Source of the DNA: Novosphingobium sp. RL4
Lineage (GTDB): Bacteria; Pseudomonadota; Alphaproteobacteria; Sphingomonadales; Sphingomonadaceae
DNA: 64,000 bases
Direction: 5' to 3'
Assembly (NCBI RefSeq): GCF_035658495.1
Contig: NZ_CP141944.1
Location: 1,824,001 to 1,888,000, forward strand
Shown: positions 1 through 5,967 of the stretch, in pieces
Numbering within the stretch: position 1 is the stretch's first letter
How the letters are laid out: each line of letters begins with the position of its first letter
Notes under the pieces: generated by a model
Database searches by the model: none
What the model was told of the DNA's origin: nothing
The model's input: only the letters and a program-made list of their open reading frames with translations
Program-made: the position numbers and the translations under genes

Positions 1-108
1 ATGGATGCCGCAGTTACACGGATCGTAAGTGCGGTTGGCCCACGCCAGTTCGCTTTCACGCGGCCTCTGCTTTGTGGTTTCGGCGGTGTGGAAGGTGACG
101 GTGCTCAT
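1..108 (-). CDS. Partial early phage protein, N-terminus only
   Basis: The frame opens with ATG at 108 and runs off the left edge after 36 codons. The start overlaps the TGA of the upstream gene (ATGA), the same coupling used along the whole leftward operon. The visible part, beginning MSTVTFHTAETTKQRP and containing YDPCNCGIH, matches no family I recognise; the Cys pair near the cut could belong to a metal site. Confidence 0.5.
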   Translation of the reverse strand, partial: MSTVTFHTAETTKQRPRESELAWANRTYDPCNCGIH

Positions 109-293
109 GATCCGATCCTCATCAGACGGTCGATCGCGTCCTGGGCGCGGCGGGCGCCGCGTTGCCAGTAGGATCGGCTCTGGCTTTGCGGCCGGTAAGG
201 GCATTTGGCCGGGGGGCCGCCGCCCAAGCGTTCCGCGATGATGGCATCGCGGCCTTCCTTCATCAGGCGGGGGCGAGAGAACGGCTGCCGCAT
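105..293 (-). CDS. Small basic phage protein (62 aa)
   Basis: The start ATG overlaps the stop of the ParB-domain gene by one base (TGATG), and its own stop overlaps the next gene (ATGA). An upstream in-frame ATG at 377 would lie inside the neighbouring coding region and is rejected. The protein is Arg/Gly-rich, with a C-terminal segment YWQRGARRAQDAIDRL that looks like an amphipathic helix. I do not recognise a family. Operon position suggests an early role in DNA or host takeover, which is inference. Confidence 0.6.
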   Translation of the reverse strand: MRQPFSRPRLMKEGRDAIIAERLGGGPPAKCPYRPQSQSRSYWQRGARRAQDAIDRLMRIGS

Positions 294-1363
294 CAGGCCA
301 CCACCTTCTGCTTGCAGAATTTGTCTGTGCAGCTGCCGGCTTCGCGCAGGTCCACGTTGCGGTCGCACTGGTCGCACCAGCGTTTGCCGGTGAAGGGCTG
401 GGCCGATCGCGGCGAGGTGGTGGGCGGCGGCGTGCGGGATTGCGCGGGGGCGGGTGCCGGTGACGGTGCTGGCGCTGGCGCTGGCGCTGGCGCCTGGGGG
501 GGTGGTGCCGGTGCGAGGGGGCTACCCTTGGCGCGCATCCAGGCTGCGGTCATCACGGCGCCGGCGGCGTCCGAAAAGTTGAGCCCGGGGTTGTCCACGC
601 GGGCGCGGGCAACTTCGCTGCGCCAGTCATCCTGGCTGCGGATGGCCAGCATGGTAATGAACTTTTCGAGCAGGTCGCCGGTGAAGCTGCCGTCCCGCTT
701 GTACTGGACAGCGCAGACGAGGGCGATGCCGGGGAAGATGGTGCCGGCGTATTGCAGCACCTGGCCGGCGAAGGCCTGCGAGAGGATATGCAGTGCCGTG
801 GCGGTCTGCTCCGCGCCGCGCCGGCGCCAGGCTGCCTCTATGCCGCCAATGTTCGATACCATGCCCGGCTTCCAGGCGTTGTGATTGCCATGGGGCGCGA
901 TCGAGAGGCCGGCATCGGCCATGGCCTGGGCGATGGCGCAGCTTTCCGGGTTGCCGCTGGCCAGTGCGGCCTTGAACAGGTCCAGCTTCTTCAGGGGCTT
1001 TCGCTCCTGGTTGAGTTTCACGAAGCTGGCGGCTTCCCGGGCGACGTCGGCATATGTGAGCACGACGCAGGGCAGCTGGCCGATATCGCCGCGCAGCTTT
1101 GCGGCTTCCAGGCGGTGCTGGCCGTCGATCACATAGTGCGCTTCCGTTTCGCCATCGATGCGGCGGGCGACCACCAGCGGCAGGCACAGATCCCAGTCCC
1201 AGTTCTGGGCGATGCGGCGTATCAGCAGCTGGCTATCGGCCCCTGCGGCCGAGCGCTGATAGCAGGCATCCACCGCCAGTTCGGACGGGGGCAGGAACTG
1301 CAGCACCGGCAGGCGGCCGAGCGGCTTGTTGAGCTTGAGTTTCGGAGCGGGCTGCTGTGCCAT
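293..1363 (-). CDS. ParB-like nuclease/CTPase-domain protein with Ala-Pro linker and C-terminal zinc-ribbon-like tail
   Basis: 356 aa from an ATG at 1363 that overlaps the preceding stop (TGATG). Residues about 25-130 form a ParB/sulfiredoxin-type N-domain with the hallmark IDGQHRLEAAK box. A helical middle region follows, then a low-complexity Pro-Ala linker (DNA repeat of GGCGCT units around 455-500), and a Cys-rich tail with WCDQC and CTDKFC that could bind one zinc. Proteins of this kind in phages are often annotated as ParB-like or DUF6551; they may bind DNA or NTP rather than partition plasmids, and no ParA is present here. The longer frame starting at 1432 overlaps the upstream gene and is not favoured. 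Confidence 0.75.
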   Translation of the reverse strand: MAQQPAPKLKLNKPLGRLPVLQFLPPSELAVDACYQRSAAGADSQLLIRRIAQNWDWDLCLPLVVARRIDGETEAHYVIDGQHRLEAAKLRGDIGQLPCVVLTYADVAREAASFVKLNQERKPLKKLDLFKAALASGNPESCAIAQAMADAGLSIAPHGNHNAWKPGMVSNIGGIEAAWRRRGAEQTATALHILSQAFAGQVLQYAGTIFPGIALVCAVQYKRDGSFTGDLLEKFITMLAIRSQDDWRSEVARARVDNPGLNFSDAAGAVMTAAWMRAKGSPLAPAPPPQAPAPAPAPAPSPAPAPAQSRTPPPTTSPRSAQPFTGKRWCDQCDRNVDLREAGSCTDKFCKQKVVA

Positions 1364-1707
1364 CAGTAGGGAACCTCGCTTTCGGGGATTTCCATCGGGC
1401 CGCCGGCGAGCAGCAGCGCTGATCCCGGGCATTGGTCGTAGAGGAAGTTGGCGCAGGCGGACGCGAGCTGCCCGAGCGCCTCGCGGTAGCTCTGGTCTTC
1501 CCCGTCGCGGCCGGGGAAGAGATCCGCTTCCACGCGGGCGGTGCGGAGCAGGGCTTCCGCCAGCTGGGCGACCGGCTCAGGGTCCCCGAAGGGGTGGAGG
1601 CCGATCGCAAAGCCTTCGCGCTTGAACCGGAGCAGCTCCGAGGCTGCTTCGATCGCGACATGTGCGGCGATGAACGCACTGTCCTGGTGCTCGGCGACGC
1701 GGCCCAT
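1363..1707 (-). CDS. Hypothetical early phage protein (114 aa)
   Basis: The start MGRVAEHQ at 1707 overlaps the stop of the GapR-domain gene by one base (TGATG) and its stop overlaps the ParB-like gene in the same way, so the three are translationally coupled. The sequence is acidic and mostly helical by eye, without signal peptide or membrane segment. No family recognised. Confidence 0.65.
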   Translation of the reverse strand: MGRVAEHQDSAFIAAHVAIEAASELLRFKREGFAIGLHPFGDPEPVAQLAEALLRTARVEADLFPGRDGEDQSYREALGQLASACANFLYDQCPGSALLLAGGPMEIPESEVPY

Positions 1708-2207
1708 CAGTCGATCCCCAGTGCACACTTGTAGGTGTCGAGGAGCATTTCCTCCTCGCGGCGATCGTCGGGCTTCATCTTGCGGATACGGATGATCTTG
1801 CGGATTATCTTGGCGTCGTAGCCGACGGCCTTGGCCTCGCTGTAGACGTCGCGCTTGTCGTCCTTCAGGCCCTTTTCCTCTTCCTCCAGGCGCTCGATGC
1901 GTTCGACCAGAAGGCGAAGGCGGTCGTCCGTGCCCTGGACATTGCCGTCATCGGTGTTGCGCCCCGGGCCGGTGCGCTTTTCCGCATTGCGGCGCCAGCT
2001 GGCCAGCAGGCCGGTGGAGGCGGAATAGGTGCAAGTGCCGGTGACGCCCGCCAGGCGCAGCGTGTAGGTGTGGCTGGTGGTGTTCAGCTTCCCATCATGG
2101 TCCGCGACCAGGTGAGCGATCACATCGGCATGTTCGACGCCATCGCCCAGCATCACGTCAATCTCGGCTATGATCTTGCGCAGCTTCTCGGTGTCAGGTT
2201 CGGCCAT
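1707..2207 (-). CDS. GapR/DUF2312-domain DNA-binding protein with N-terminal extension
   Basis: 166 aa. Residues about 95-166 (RLRLLVERIERLEEEEKGL onward to KIIRKIIRIRKMKPDDRREEE) match the GapR/DUF2312 family, an alphaproteobacterial nucleoid-associated protein that clamps overtwisted DNA ahead of replication and transcription forks. Host GapR is about 90 aa; this copy carries some 90 extra N-terminal residues of unknown fold. In a phage early operon it may manage torsional stress during replication or redirect host nucleoid functions (inference). It has a clear GGAAACC-type leader and follows a tiny membrane ORF. Confidence 0.85.
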   Translation of the reverse strand: MAEPDTEKLRKIIAEIDVMLGDGVEHADVIAHLVADHDGKLNTTSHTYTLRLAGVTGTCTYSASTGLLASWRRNAEKRTGPGRNTDDGNVQGTDDRLRLLVERIERLEEEEKGLKDDKRDVYSEAKAVGYDAKIIRKIIRIRKMKPDDRREEEMLLDTYKCALGID

Positions 2208-2216
2208 GGTTTCCTC

Positions 2217-2303
2217 TCAGGCGAAAATCGCGGCGATCCATGTGCCGGCGATGATGAGGGTGATGGTCCACGCTTCGGGCGGGAGCCGGTCGCGGCCGTT
2301 CAC
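2217..2303 (-). CDS. 28-residue single-pass membrane microprotein
   Basis: GTG start at 2303 overlaps the upstream TGA by four bases (GTGA). The product, beginning MNGRDRLPPEAW and continuing with a run of about 16 hydrophobic residues (ITLIIAGTWIAAIFA), is one transmembrane helix with a basic N-terminus. It ends 9 bases before the GapR-domain gene. Position and coupling make it a plausible gene despite its size; function unknown. Confidence 0.5.
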   Translation of the reverse strand: MNGRDRLPPEAWTITLIIAGTWIAAIFA

Positions 2304-2914
2304 GGCTGCACCTGGTCTTCGGCTTCCTCCGCATCGATCCAGTCGATCGCGGCGAGGCAGAGCGCGGCCAGGCGCACGAGGGCGCGGCGGCAGACGTCAT
2401 GCTTGGCGCGGCCGAGGCTGGCGTATTCGGTGGCGGTGGCCAGCTGCCGCGCCAGTTGGCGCATGATGCTGCGGCGGCCGCCCGCGCCGAATTCACGGGG
2501 GCTCCACAAGTCGCCCTCCCGATCCTTCTCGGGCGTGTGGCCGTGCGTGAAGATCTGCTGCGCCCGGCAGGCCATGACATCTTCCATGGCCCGCACGGGG
2601 ACGCCGCCGAAAGTTGTGTGGGGCGCGTCCTGCGGCCCGGTAGCCGGTTGGGGGATATCAGCTACCGGGGCGAACGCGCCCCCGCCCTGGTGCGACCCGA
2701 GGGGCGTCTGGTGAAGGGTTTGCGCGCCGGTTTCGGCGGGGGGGATTGCCTCCGCCGGCGCGCGGCCGTCCAGCATGGGGGACTGGACGGTATCGAATTC
2801 GTGGGTCGATCCGGAGAGCGCTGACGCGCCGCCCTCCGGACCTTCTTTCCCCGCCGTTTCCAGAGACGAACCTCGCGAGTTGCCTGCGCCAGAGACGGGA
2901 AAATCGTGAAACAT
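2300..2914 (-). CDS. Phage protein with disordered N-terminus and conserved helical C-terminus (204 aa)
   Basis: ATG at 2914 lies two bases after the stop of the small membrane ORF upstream. Residues 1-125 are Gly/Pro/Ser-rich and probably disordered. Residues about 130-204 contain FTHGHTPEKDREGDLW, then helices ending in CLAAIDWIDAEEAED; this resembles the phage families whose C-terminus carries a lined-up A-x-IDW/R motif after a TPEHD-like motif. The molecular role of those families is not known. The stop overlaps the GTG of the next ORF. Confidence 0.65.
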   Translation of the reverse strand: MFHDFPVSGAGNSRGSSLETAGKEGPEGGASALSGSTHEFDTVQSPMLDGRAPAEAIPPAETGAQTLHQTPLGSHQGGGAFAPVADIPQPATGPQDAPHTTFGGVPVRAMEDVMACRAQQIFTHGHTPEKDREGDLWSPREFGAGGRRSIMRQLARQLATATEYASLGRAKHDVCRRALVRLAALCLAAIDWIDAEEAEDQVQP

Positions 2915-2916
2915 GG

Positions 2917-3018
2917 TCAGCTGCCGATCTGAACGCCGGCCGTCGCCGCGGCGAACAGGGCGCCCAGCGCCGCAGCCGCCGGCAGAGCCAGCAGGTAGAG
3001 GGCAAGGCCGCGGCTCAT
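2917..3018 (-). CDS. 33-residue membrane microprotein
   Basis: ATG at 3018 overlaps the stop of the upstream gene (ATGA). The product starts MSRGLALYLLALPAAAALGA and is hydrophobic over most of its length, giving one transmembrane segment. It is one of three adjacent small membrane ORFs in this operon. Function unknown. Confidence 0.45.
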   Translation of the reverse strand: MSRGLALYLLALPAAAALGALFAAATAGVQIGS

Positions 3019-3206
3019 CGCCAGCCATACCCGGCAAGTTCCAGCACCCGGGCCAGCGCCGGAAGCAGGATGAAGGCAAAGGCCAGCCCGATCGCGGCGC
3101 CCGCGAAGCCGCCGGCAGCGGCCTGCAGGCGATGGGCCTGCGCGATGGCGCGAGGATCGTTGGAGGCGAGGCGCTCCAGCAGCCAGAAGACCCGGCGGGG
3201 GCTCAT
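3015..3206 (-). CDS. 63-residue membrane protein
   Basis: ATG at 3206 overlaps the preceding stop (ATGA). An amphipathic N-terminal part (RRVFWLLERLASNDPRAIAQA) is followed by one or two hydrophobic stretches (GGFAGAAIGLAFAFILLPAL). The arrangement suggests a cytoplasmic head on a membrane anchor. No family recognised. A longer in-frame reading upstream would overlap two coupled genes and is rejected. Confidence 0.6.
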   Translation of the reverse strand: MSPRRVFWLLERLASNDPRAIAQAHRLQAAAGGFAGAAIGLAFAFILLPALARVLELAGYGWR

Positions 3207-3466
3207 GCCGCGTTTTCCGTCAGCGGGGTGACGCGATCGAGCAGGTAGCATCCGGAAATGCCATCGAGCCAGATCACGGCCGAATGGCCTGACAGCACCT
3301 CTGCGCGCGAGCGCGTGTTGGTGATGACGCCTTCGCCGTCGTCCCTGCGGACGGTGACTTTCTGGCCGACCGGGAACCGGGCGTTGAAGTCGTCGCACTG
3401 CTGCTGAAGCAGAGCGGGCGAAAGCTGGATAGGCCGCTGCGGCCGGCGGGCGCCCCGGGCGATCAT
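3203..3466 (-). CDS. Small beta-rich phage protein (87 aa)
   Basis: Coupled to both neighbours by ATGA overlaps. The sequence contains CDDFNARFPVGQKVTVRRDD, then SGHSAVIWLDGISGCYLLDRV, a pattern of short beta strands that recurs in small proteins of alphaproteobacterial phages and predicts an SH3-like barrel. Biochemical role unknown. ATG at 3466 is chosen because it overlaps the upstream stop. Confidence 0.65.
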   Translation of the reverse strand: MIARGARRPQRPIQLSPALLQQQCDDFNARFPVGQKVTVRRDDGEGVITNTRSRAEVLSGHSAVIWLDGISGCYLLDRVTPLTENAA

Positions 3467-3765
3467 GCGCGCGTATCCACGCGAACGGTAGTGGTAGCCT
3501 TGTACTGAAGGCCGAGGGCGTTGGCTTCCGTGATTGCTTGCTGGTGGAGGTGGCTGGCGATGTCGCGAAGCGCCTGAAGTGCGATCGTGTGGCAGGTGAA
3601 CCAATTGCCGCCATTGAGCATATCAGTTGTCCGGCACAGGCTGTCGATCGCCTGGTCAACCGCGTGCATGGCAACATCGGTGATCTGATTGGCGTCGGCG
3701 GCCGGCAAGCCTGCTTCGATCAGGCCTTTGCGGATCTGCAAGCGTGCAGTTTCACGGCCGATCAT
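3463..3765 (-). CDS. Hypothetical helical phage protein (100 aa)
   Basis: ATG at 3765, overlapping the stop of the first gene of the operon (ATGA), and overlapping the next start. The protein is almost wholly helical (LIEAGLPAADANQITDVAMHAVDQAID) with two Cys. No recognisable domain. Confidence 0.6.
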   Translation of the reverse strand: MIGRETARLQIRKGLIEAGLPAADANQITDVAMHAVDQAIDSLCRTTDMLNGGNWFTCHTIALQALRDIASHLHQQAITEANALGLQYKATTTVRVDTRA

Positions 3766-4157
3766 GCCACTTTCCCCCCGCGAATGAGGCGGAGGTTTCC
3801 GGCGTTGGCGTCCATGTCGAGCGCGGCGGCCCGCATGGCGGTCTGATCGGCCTGCGCGGCGTTTTCAGGGGGCAGGAAGTTGTCCAGCCACGCCTCTACC
3901 GAATTGCGGATCCACTGGCTGGTGACGGTTACGTCATTGCGCAGGACGTGGCCGACCATGGCGGGCAGCGGGGGCGGGAAGCTCTTTTCGCTGATGAGCA
4001 GCGAAAGGTAGCGCTTGAGCCGGGTGCTCTTGAACTGGGTGACGCCCAGGCGGCGGCGGAGATACCAGATATCGACCGTGTTTTCGGCCCGATCGTCCGG
4101 CAGGGAGAGATGGTGACGTAAGGACAAAGCGGCCTCCGTTCGTGTGAACGGGGCCAT
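3762..4157 (-). CDS. First gene of the leftward early operon, hypothetical (131 or 121 aa)
   Basis: Basic, helical protein with no recognised family. Two starts are possible. ATG at 4157 overlaps the -10 box of the leftward promoter, so a transcript starting about 7 bases downstream would lack it. A TTG at 4127 is in frame and preceded by GGAGG (4137-4133) at a 5-base spacing, which I consider the likelier initiation codon, giving 121 aa. The gene would be under direct control of the phage operators at 4160-4209. By position it corresponds to lambda N, but there is no sequence evidence for antitermination activity beyond basic character. Confidence 0.6.
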   Translation of the reverse strand: MAPFTRTEAALSLRHHLSLPDDRAENTVDIWYLRRRLGVTQFKSTRLKRYLSLLISEKSFPPPLPAMVGHVLRNDVTVTSQWIRNSVEAWLDNFLPPENAAQADQTAMRAAALDMDANAGNLRLIRGGKVA

Positions 4158-4184
4158 TTGTAAGCGTAATGCTTAGCCTGTCAA
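4157..4184 (-). promoter_or_regulatory. Leftward early promoter (pL-like)
   Basis: On the minus strand, a perfect TTGACA (4184-4179) is followed after 16 bp by TACAAA (4162-4157). The spacer contains the 17-bp operator at 4160-4176, so repressor binding would block polymerase. Confidence 0.65.
4160..4176. promoter_or_regulatory. Repressor operator in pL (17 bp)
   Basis: GTAAGCGTAATGCTTAG, a near-perfect dyad of form GTAANC-N5-GCTTAC. It lies between the -35 and -10 of the leftward promoter. The same motif recurs at 4193-4209 and 4920-4936. Confidence 0.7.
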
Positions 4185-4192
4185 TCTAAAAT

Positions 4193-4209
4193 GTATGAGA
4201 TACGCTTAC
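4193..4209. promoter_or_regulatory. Second operator upstream of pL (17 bp)
   Basis: GTATGAGATACGCTTAC: the right half-site is perfect, the left weaker. It lies just upstream of the pL -35 and overlaps the last codon of the rex-position membrane gene. Tandem placement with 4160-4176 suggests cooperative repressor binding. Confidence 0.6.
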
Positions 4210-4490
4210 ATCGGATCGGAGGCCGGCGGGTCCATGCACATTTCATAGTCTCCGGCGCTTCTGCAGGAGTAGCTTTTCAGTACATGGATCGCGGGCGCGA
4301 AAACGAGCGTGAGTACTCCGAATGCGAGTGCGGCGAAAAGCAGGCCTACCAGGCAGCCTTTTTCATCGCTTGAGTTCTTTGGGAGAACGCGATCGCTGAT
4401 CTTCATCCCGATCCAGATCGAGGCGGCCAGCATAATCAGTGAAAGGATGGTTGCGGTGACGCCTGCGCCGAATTCGCCTGCCCAGGCCAA
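4206..4490 (-). CDS. Two-helix membrane protein in the lambda rex position (94 aa)
   Basis: The frame starts with TTG at 4490, abutting the TAG of the repressor gene, so it would be translated by coupling from the repressor transcript. Hydrophobic segments at about residues 10-32 (GVTATILSLIMLAASIWIG) and 46-72 (LVGLLFAALAFGVLTLVFA) flank a charged loop; the C-terminus has CRSAGDYEMC. It sits between the repressor and the leftward operators, where lambda carries rexA/rexB, so it is probably expressed in the lysogen. A superinfection-exclusion role is inference. Not homologous to RexB as far as I can see. Confidence 0.65.
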   Translation of the reverse strand: MAWAGEFGAGVTATILSLIMLAASIWIGMKISDRVLPKNSSDEKGCLVGLLFAALAFGVLTLVFAPAIHVLKSYSCRSAGDYEMCMDPPASDPM

Positions 4491-4880
4491 CTAGGCGCTC
4501 TTTTTTGAGCGATAGGGCTGGGCATCTTCGGCCTCTTTATATGGCGCGATTACGTCAGCCACCTTGTGGAGTTGATCTCTCTGCTCGGGGCTAGCGCTTC
4601 GTAGCTGCTCGATGAAGCGTCGCTCTTCGATCGTCAGGGCACCCGGGTTGTCGCTCAGGGATAGAAGGTCTGCCGGCAGGACGCCAAGCGCTCTGGCAAC
4701 CCGGCGTAGGTACTCGGTGTCGAGGCGCATATTGCCCCGTTCCAGATCGCTGATTGTCATCTTGGAAACGCCCACGGCATCGCCGAGGGCTTGTTGTGAG
4801 AGCTTCGCTTGCATGCGCAACTCTCTGATACGGTTGGGTGCCTCGTCCATGGGCACAAAATGTAAGATGTCCGCTGACAT
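4491..4880 (-). CDS. XRE-family phage repressor, short form (129 aa)
   Basis: Residues about 16-72 form a helix-turn-helix of the XRE/Cro-CI type (RIRELRMQAKLSQQALGDAV, then TISDLERGNMRLDTEYLRRV). The C-terminal 50 residues are charged and lack the LexA/S24 Ser-Lys peptidase domain with its Ala-Gly cleavage site, so RecA-stimulated self-cleavage like CI is not expected; induction must work differently. The promoter just upstream places transcription start at or within about two bases of the ATG at 4880. An alternative ATG at 4850 would leave operator-like sequence 4862-4878 outside the coding region. Confidence 0.85.
   Translation of the reverse strand: MSADILHFVPMDEAPNRIRELRMQAKLSQQALGDAVGVSKMTISDLERGNMRLDTEYLRRVARALGVLPADLLSLSDNPGALTIEERRFIEQLRSASPEQRDQLHKVADVIAPYKEAEDAQPYRSKKSA
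4862..4878. promoter_or_regulatory. Possible weak operator at the repressor start
   Basis: GTAAGATGTCCGCTGAC has the left half-site GTAAG and the same 17-bp frame as the other operators but a poor right half (GCTGAC for GCTTAC). It lies at the first codons of the repressor and could serve negative autoregulation. Weaker evidence than for the other three. Confidence 0.3.
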
Positions 4881-4888
4881 GGATAGCC

Positions 4889-4916
4889 GCTATAGTCCTT
4901 AACTTGCCCTTGTCAA
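4889..4916 (-). promoter_or_regulatory. Repressor maintenance promoter (pRM-like), probably leaderless
   Basis: Minus-strand TTGACA (4916-4911), 16-bp spacer, TATAGC (4894-4889). Start of transcription is expected near 4882-4880, that is at the repressor ATG (4880), and there is no Shine-Dalgarno sequence at a usable distance. Confidence 0.65.
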
Positions 4917-4938
4917 AGTGTAACCATCTTGCTTACAT
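4910..4938 (+). promoter_or_regulatory. Rightward early promoter (pR-like)
   Basis: TTGTCA (4910-4915), 17-bp spacer, TTACAT (4933-4938). The -35 overlaps the divergent repressor promoter -35 back to back. The operator 4920-4936 fills the spacer. The start site falls about 3 bases before the Cro-like ATG at 4948, so this message may also be nearly leaderless. Confidence 0.5.
4920..4936. promoter_or_regulatory. Repressor/Cro operator in pR (17 bp)
   Basis: GTAACCATCTTGCTTAC, best match to GTAANC-N5-GCTTAC in the switch. It covers the spacer and the start of the -10 of the rightward promoter while lying 4 bp behind the -35 of the divergent repressor promoter, which fits repression of pR with possible activation or no effect on the maintenance promoter. 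Confidence 0.7.
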
Positions 4939-4947
4939 GCTGGCGTT

Positions 4948-5172
4948 ATGACACGCGAGGCATCTGAGCACCCACTTCGAAAGTGGCGGAAAGCCAAGGG
5001 CTTGACGCTTCAACAGTGTGCCGAAGCGGTCGGCACATCACGTATGGTCTGGTCAGATTGGGAGCGCCGGCGCCGTCGCCCTAATGGTCATTTCATGCCC
5101 AAGGTGCGTGAGTTGACCGCAGGGGTGGTATCTGCCGACGATTTTTTCCCCAGCCTCAATGAAGCTGCTTGA
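4948..5172 (+). CDS. Cro-like XRE transcriptional regulator (74 aa)
   Basis: First gene rightward of the switch, divergent from the repressor. Residues 8-60 form a helix-turn-helix (LRKWRKAKGLTLQQCAEAVG, then VWSDWERRRRRPNGHFMPKV). Length, position and divergent orientation match lambda Cro. It would compete for the operator at 4920-4936 and shut down repressor synthesis. Confidence 0.8.
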   Translation: MTREASEHPLRKWRKAKGLTLQQCAEAVGTSRMVWSDWERRRRRPNGHFMPKVRELTAGVVSADDFFPSLNEAA

Positions 5173-5294
5173 GCGGCGATGGCGCATCTAATCTCCCCTA
5201 CGGTTGGCTCTGCCCCAAGAGCGCTTTCGGGCAAGTGGTTGGTATGTCCCAAGTTTCTCGACTTGGTTAACAAATATAGCAAACGCGGTCTTCA

Positions 5295-5522
5295 GTGATG
5301 GAACGCGGGGGGCACTTCGACCAGCGGCCGGGAATGTTCGAGGCTACTGCCGGGCTGGGCACGATTTATGCCGTGGGCCGCCGCGATAGGGATGGCTGGC
5401 GCGTGGCGCTGCTGCGCGGCGCCGTGGTGCTGGCCGAGCTGACCAGCGAGGATGCCGCCAAGCTGGCCGCCGATATCGCCACCGCCGCCGAGCTGATCGA
5501 CGGCAACGCGGGGCTGGGCTGA
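5295..5522 (+). CDS. Hypothetical rightward early protein (75 aa)
   Basis: Starts at GTG 5295 or, more likely, ATG 5298 (MERGGHFDQ). Sequence reads as two beta hairpins (GTIYAVGRRDRDGWRVALLR) and a C-terminal helix (SEDAAKLAADIATAAELI). No family recognised. The 120 bases between it and the Cro-like gene hold a short inverted repeat CCAAG-N8-CTTGG near 5250-5267 and an AT-rich stretch, possibly a weak terminator or promoter. Confidence 0.55.
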   Translation: MMERGGHFDQRPGMFEATAGLGTIYAVGRRDRDGWRVALLRGAVVLAELTSEDAAKLAADIATAAELIDGNAGLG

Positions 5523-5562
5523 TGGCAGGTTTTTTCAGCACTCATCAGGAAGGAGCGTTTCT

Positions 5563-5742
5563 ATGCGGCCTATTGACGACGAAAAGTACGTTGCGCTCGA
5601 ATGCTTACGCCTCGCCAACGGTAACGTCGACGAGGCGCGGAAAATGTTGGCCTTCGTCAACGGCAGAAACGCTGCCGATGGGAAGGATGGTTCAGGCTGG
5701 TCTCGCGACCAGATGGTTTCTAGCGAAGTTCGCCCCGGATAA
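5563..5742 (+). CDS. Small acidic phage protein (59 aa)
   Basis: ATG at 5563 is preceded by AAGGAG at a 7-base spacing, the best ribosome-binding site in this stretch. Product begins MRPIDDEKYVALECLRLANG and has a helical N-terminal half (NVDEARKMLAFVNG). The overlapping longer frame from 5522 has poor composition and no good ribosome site. Function unknown. Confidence 0.55.
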   Translation: MRPIDDEKYVALECLRLANGNVDEARKMLAFVNGRNAADGKDGSGWSRDQMVSSEVRPG

Positions 5743-5881
5743 CGGCGCGTCGGCACTTGATGAAAATCTCAAGATCTTCGTCAAGGTTTTGGGGCTGACT
5801 GTAGGTGTAGCGGACGTCTTTCCACATCTTATAGGCGACACCGTAAGTCGAATTCGAACCGTCGTCTTTCGTTTCAGCCAT
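5720..5881 (-). CDS. Possible small leftward ORF inside the rightward operon (53 aa)
   Basis: ATG at 5881 has AGGGA six bases upstream. The product begins MAETKDDGSNSTYGVAYKMW and ends AVIRGELR, with a natural residue mix and no low-complexity. It runs against the surrounding rightward genes and overlaps the 3' end of the 59-aa ORF by 23 bases. It could be an antisense-oriented regulator or a chance frame. Confidence 0.35.
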   Translation of the reverse strand: MAETKDDGSNSTYGVAYKMWKDVRYTYSQPQNLDEDLEIFIKCRRAVIRGELR

Positions 5882-5967
5882 AACCGTCCCTTTCGTGTTG
5901 GAGTTGGCGCTGACACGATGGCCGGAAGCCGGTCCGTCTTCAAGGCGGGCCGGCGGAAGGCGTGGAT

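Noticed and set aside
453..505. GGCGCT tandem repeat as a regulatory array
   Set aside because: It is in frame and encodes the Pro-Ala linker of the ParB-domain protein.
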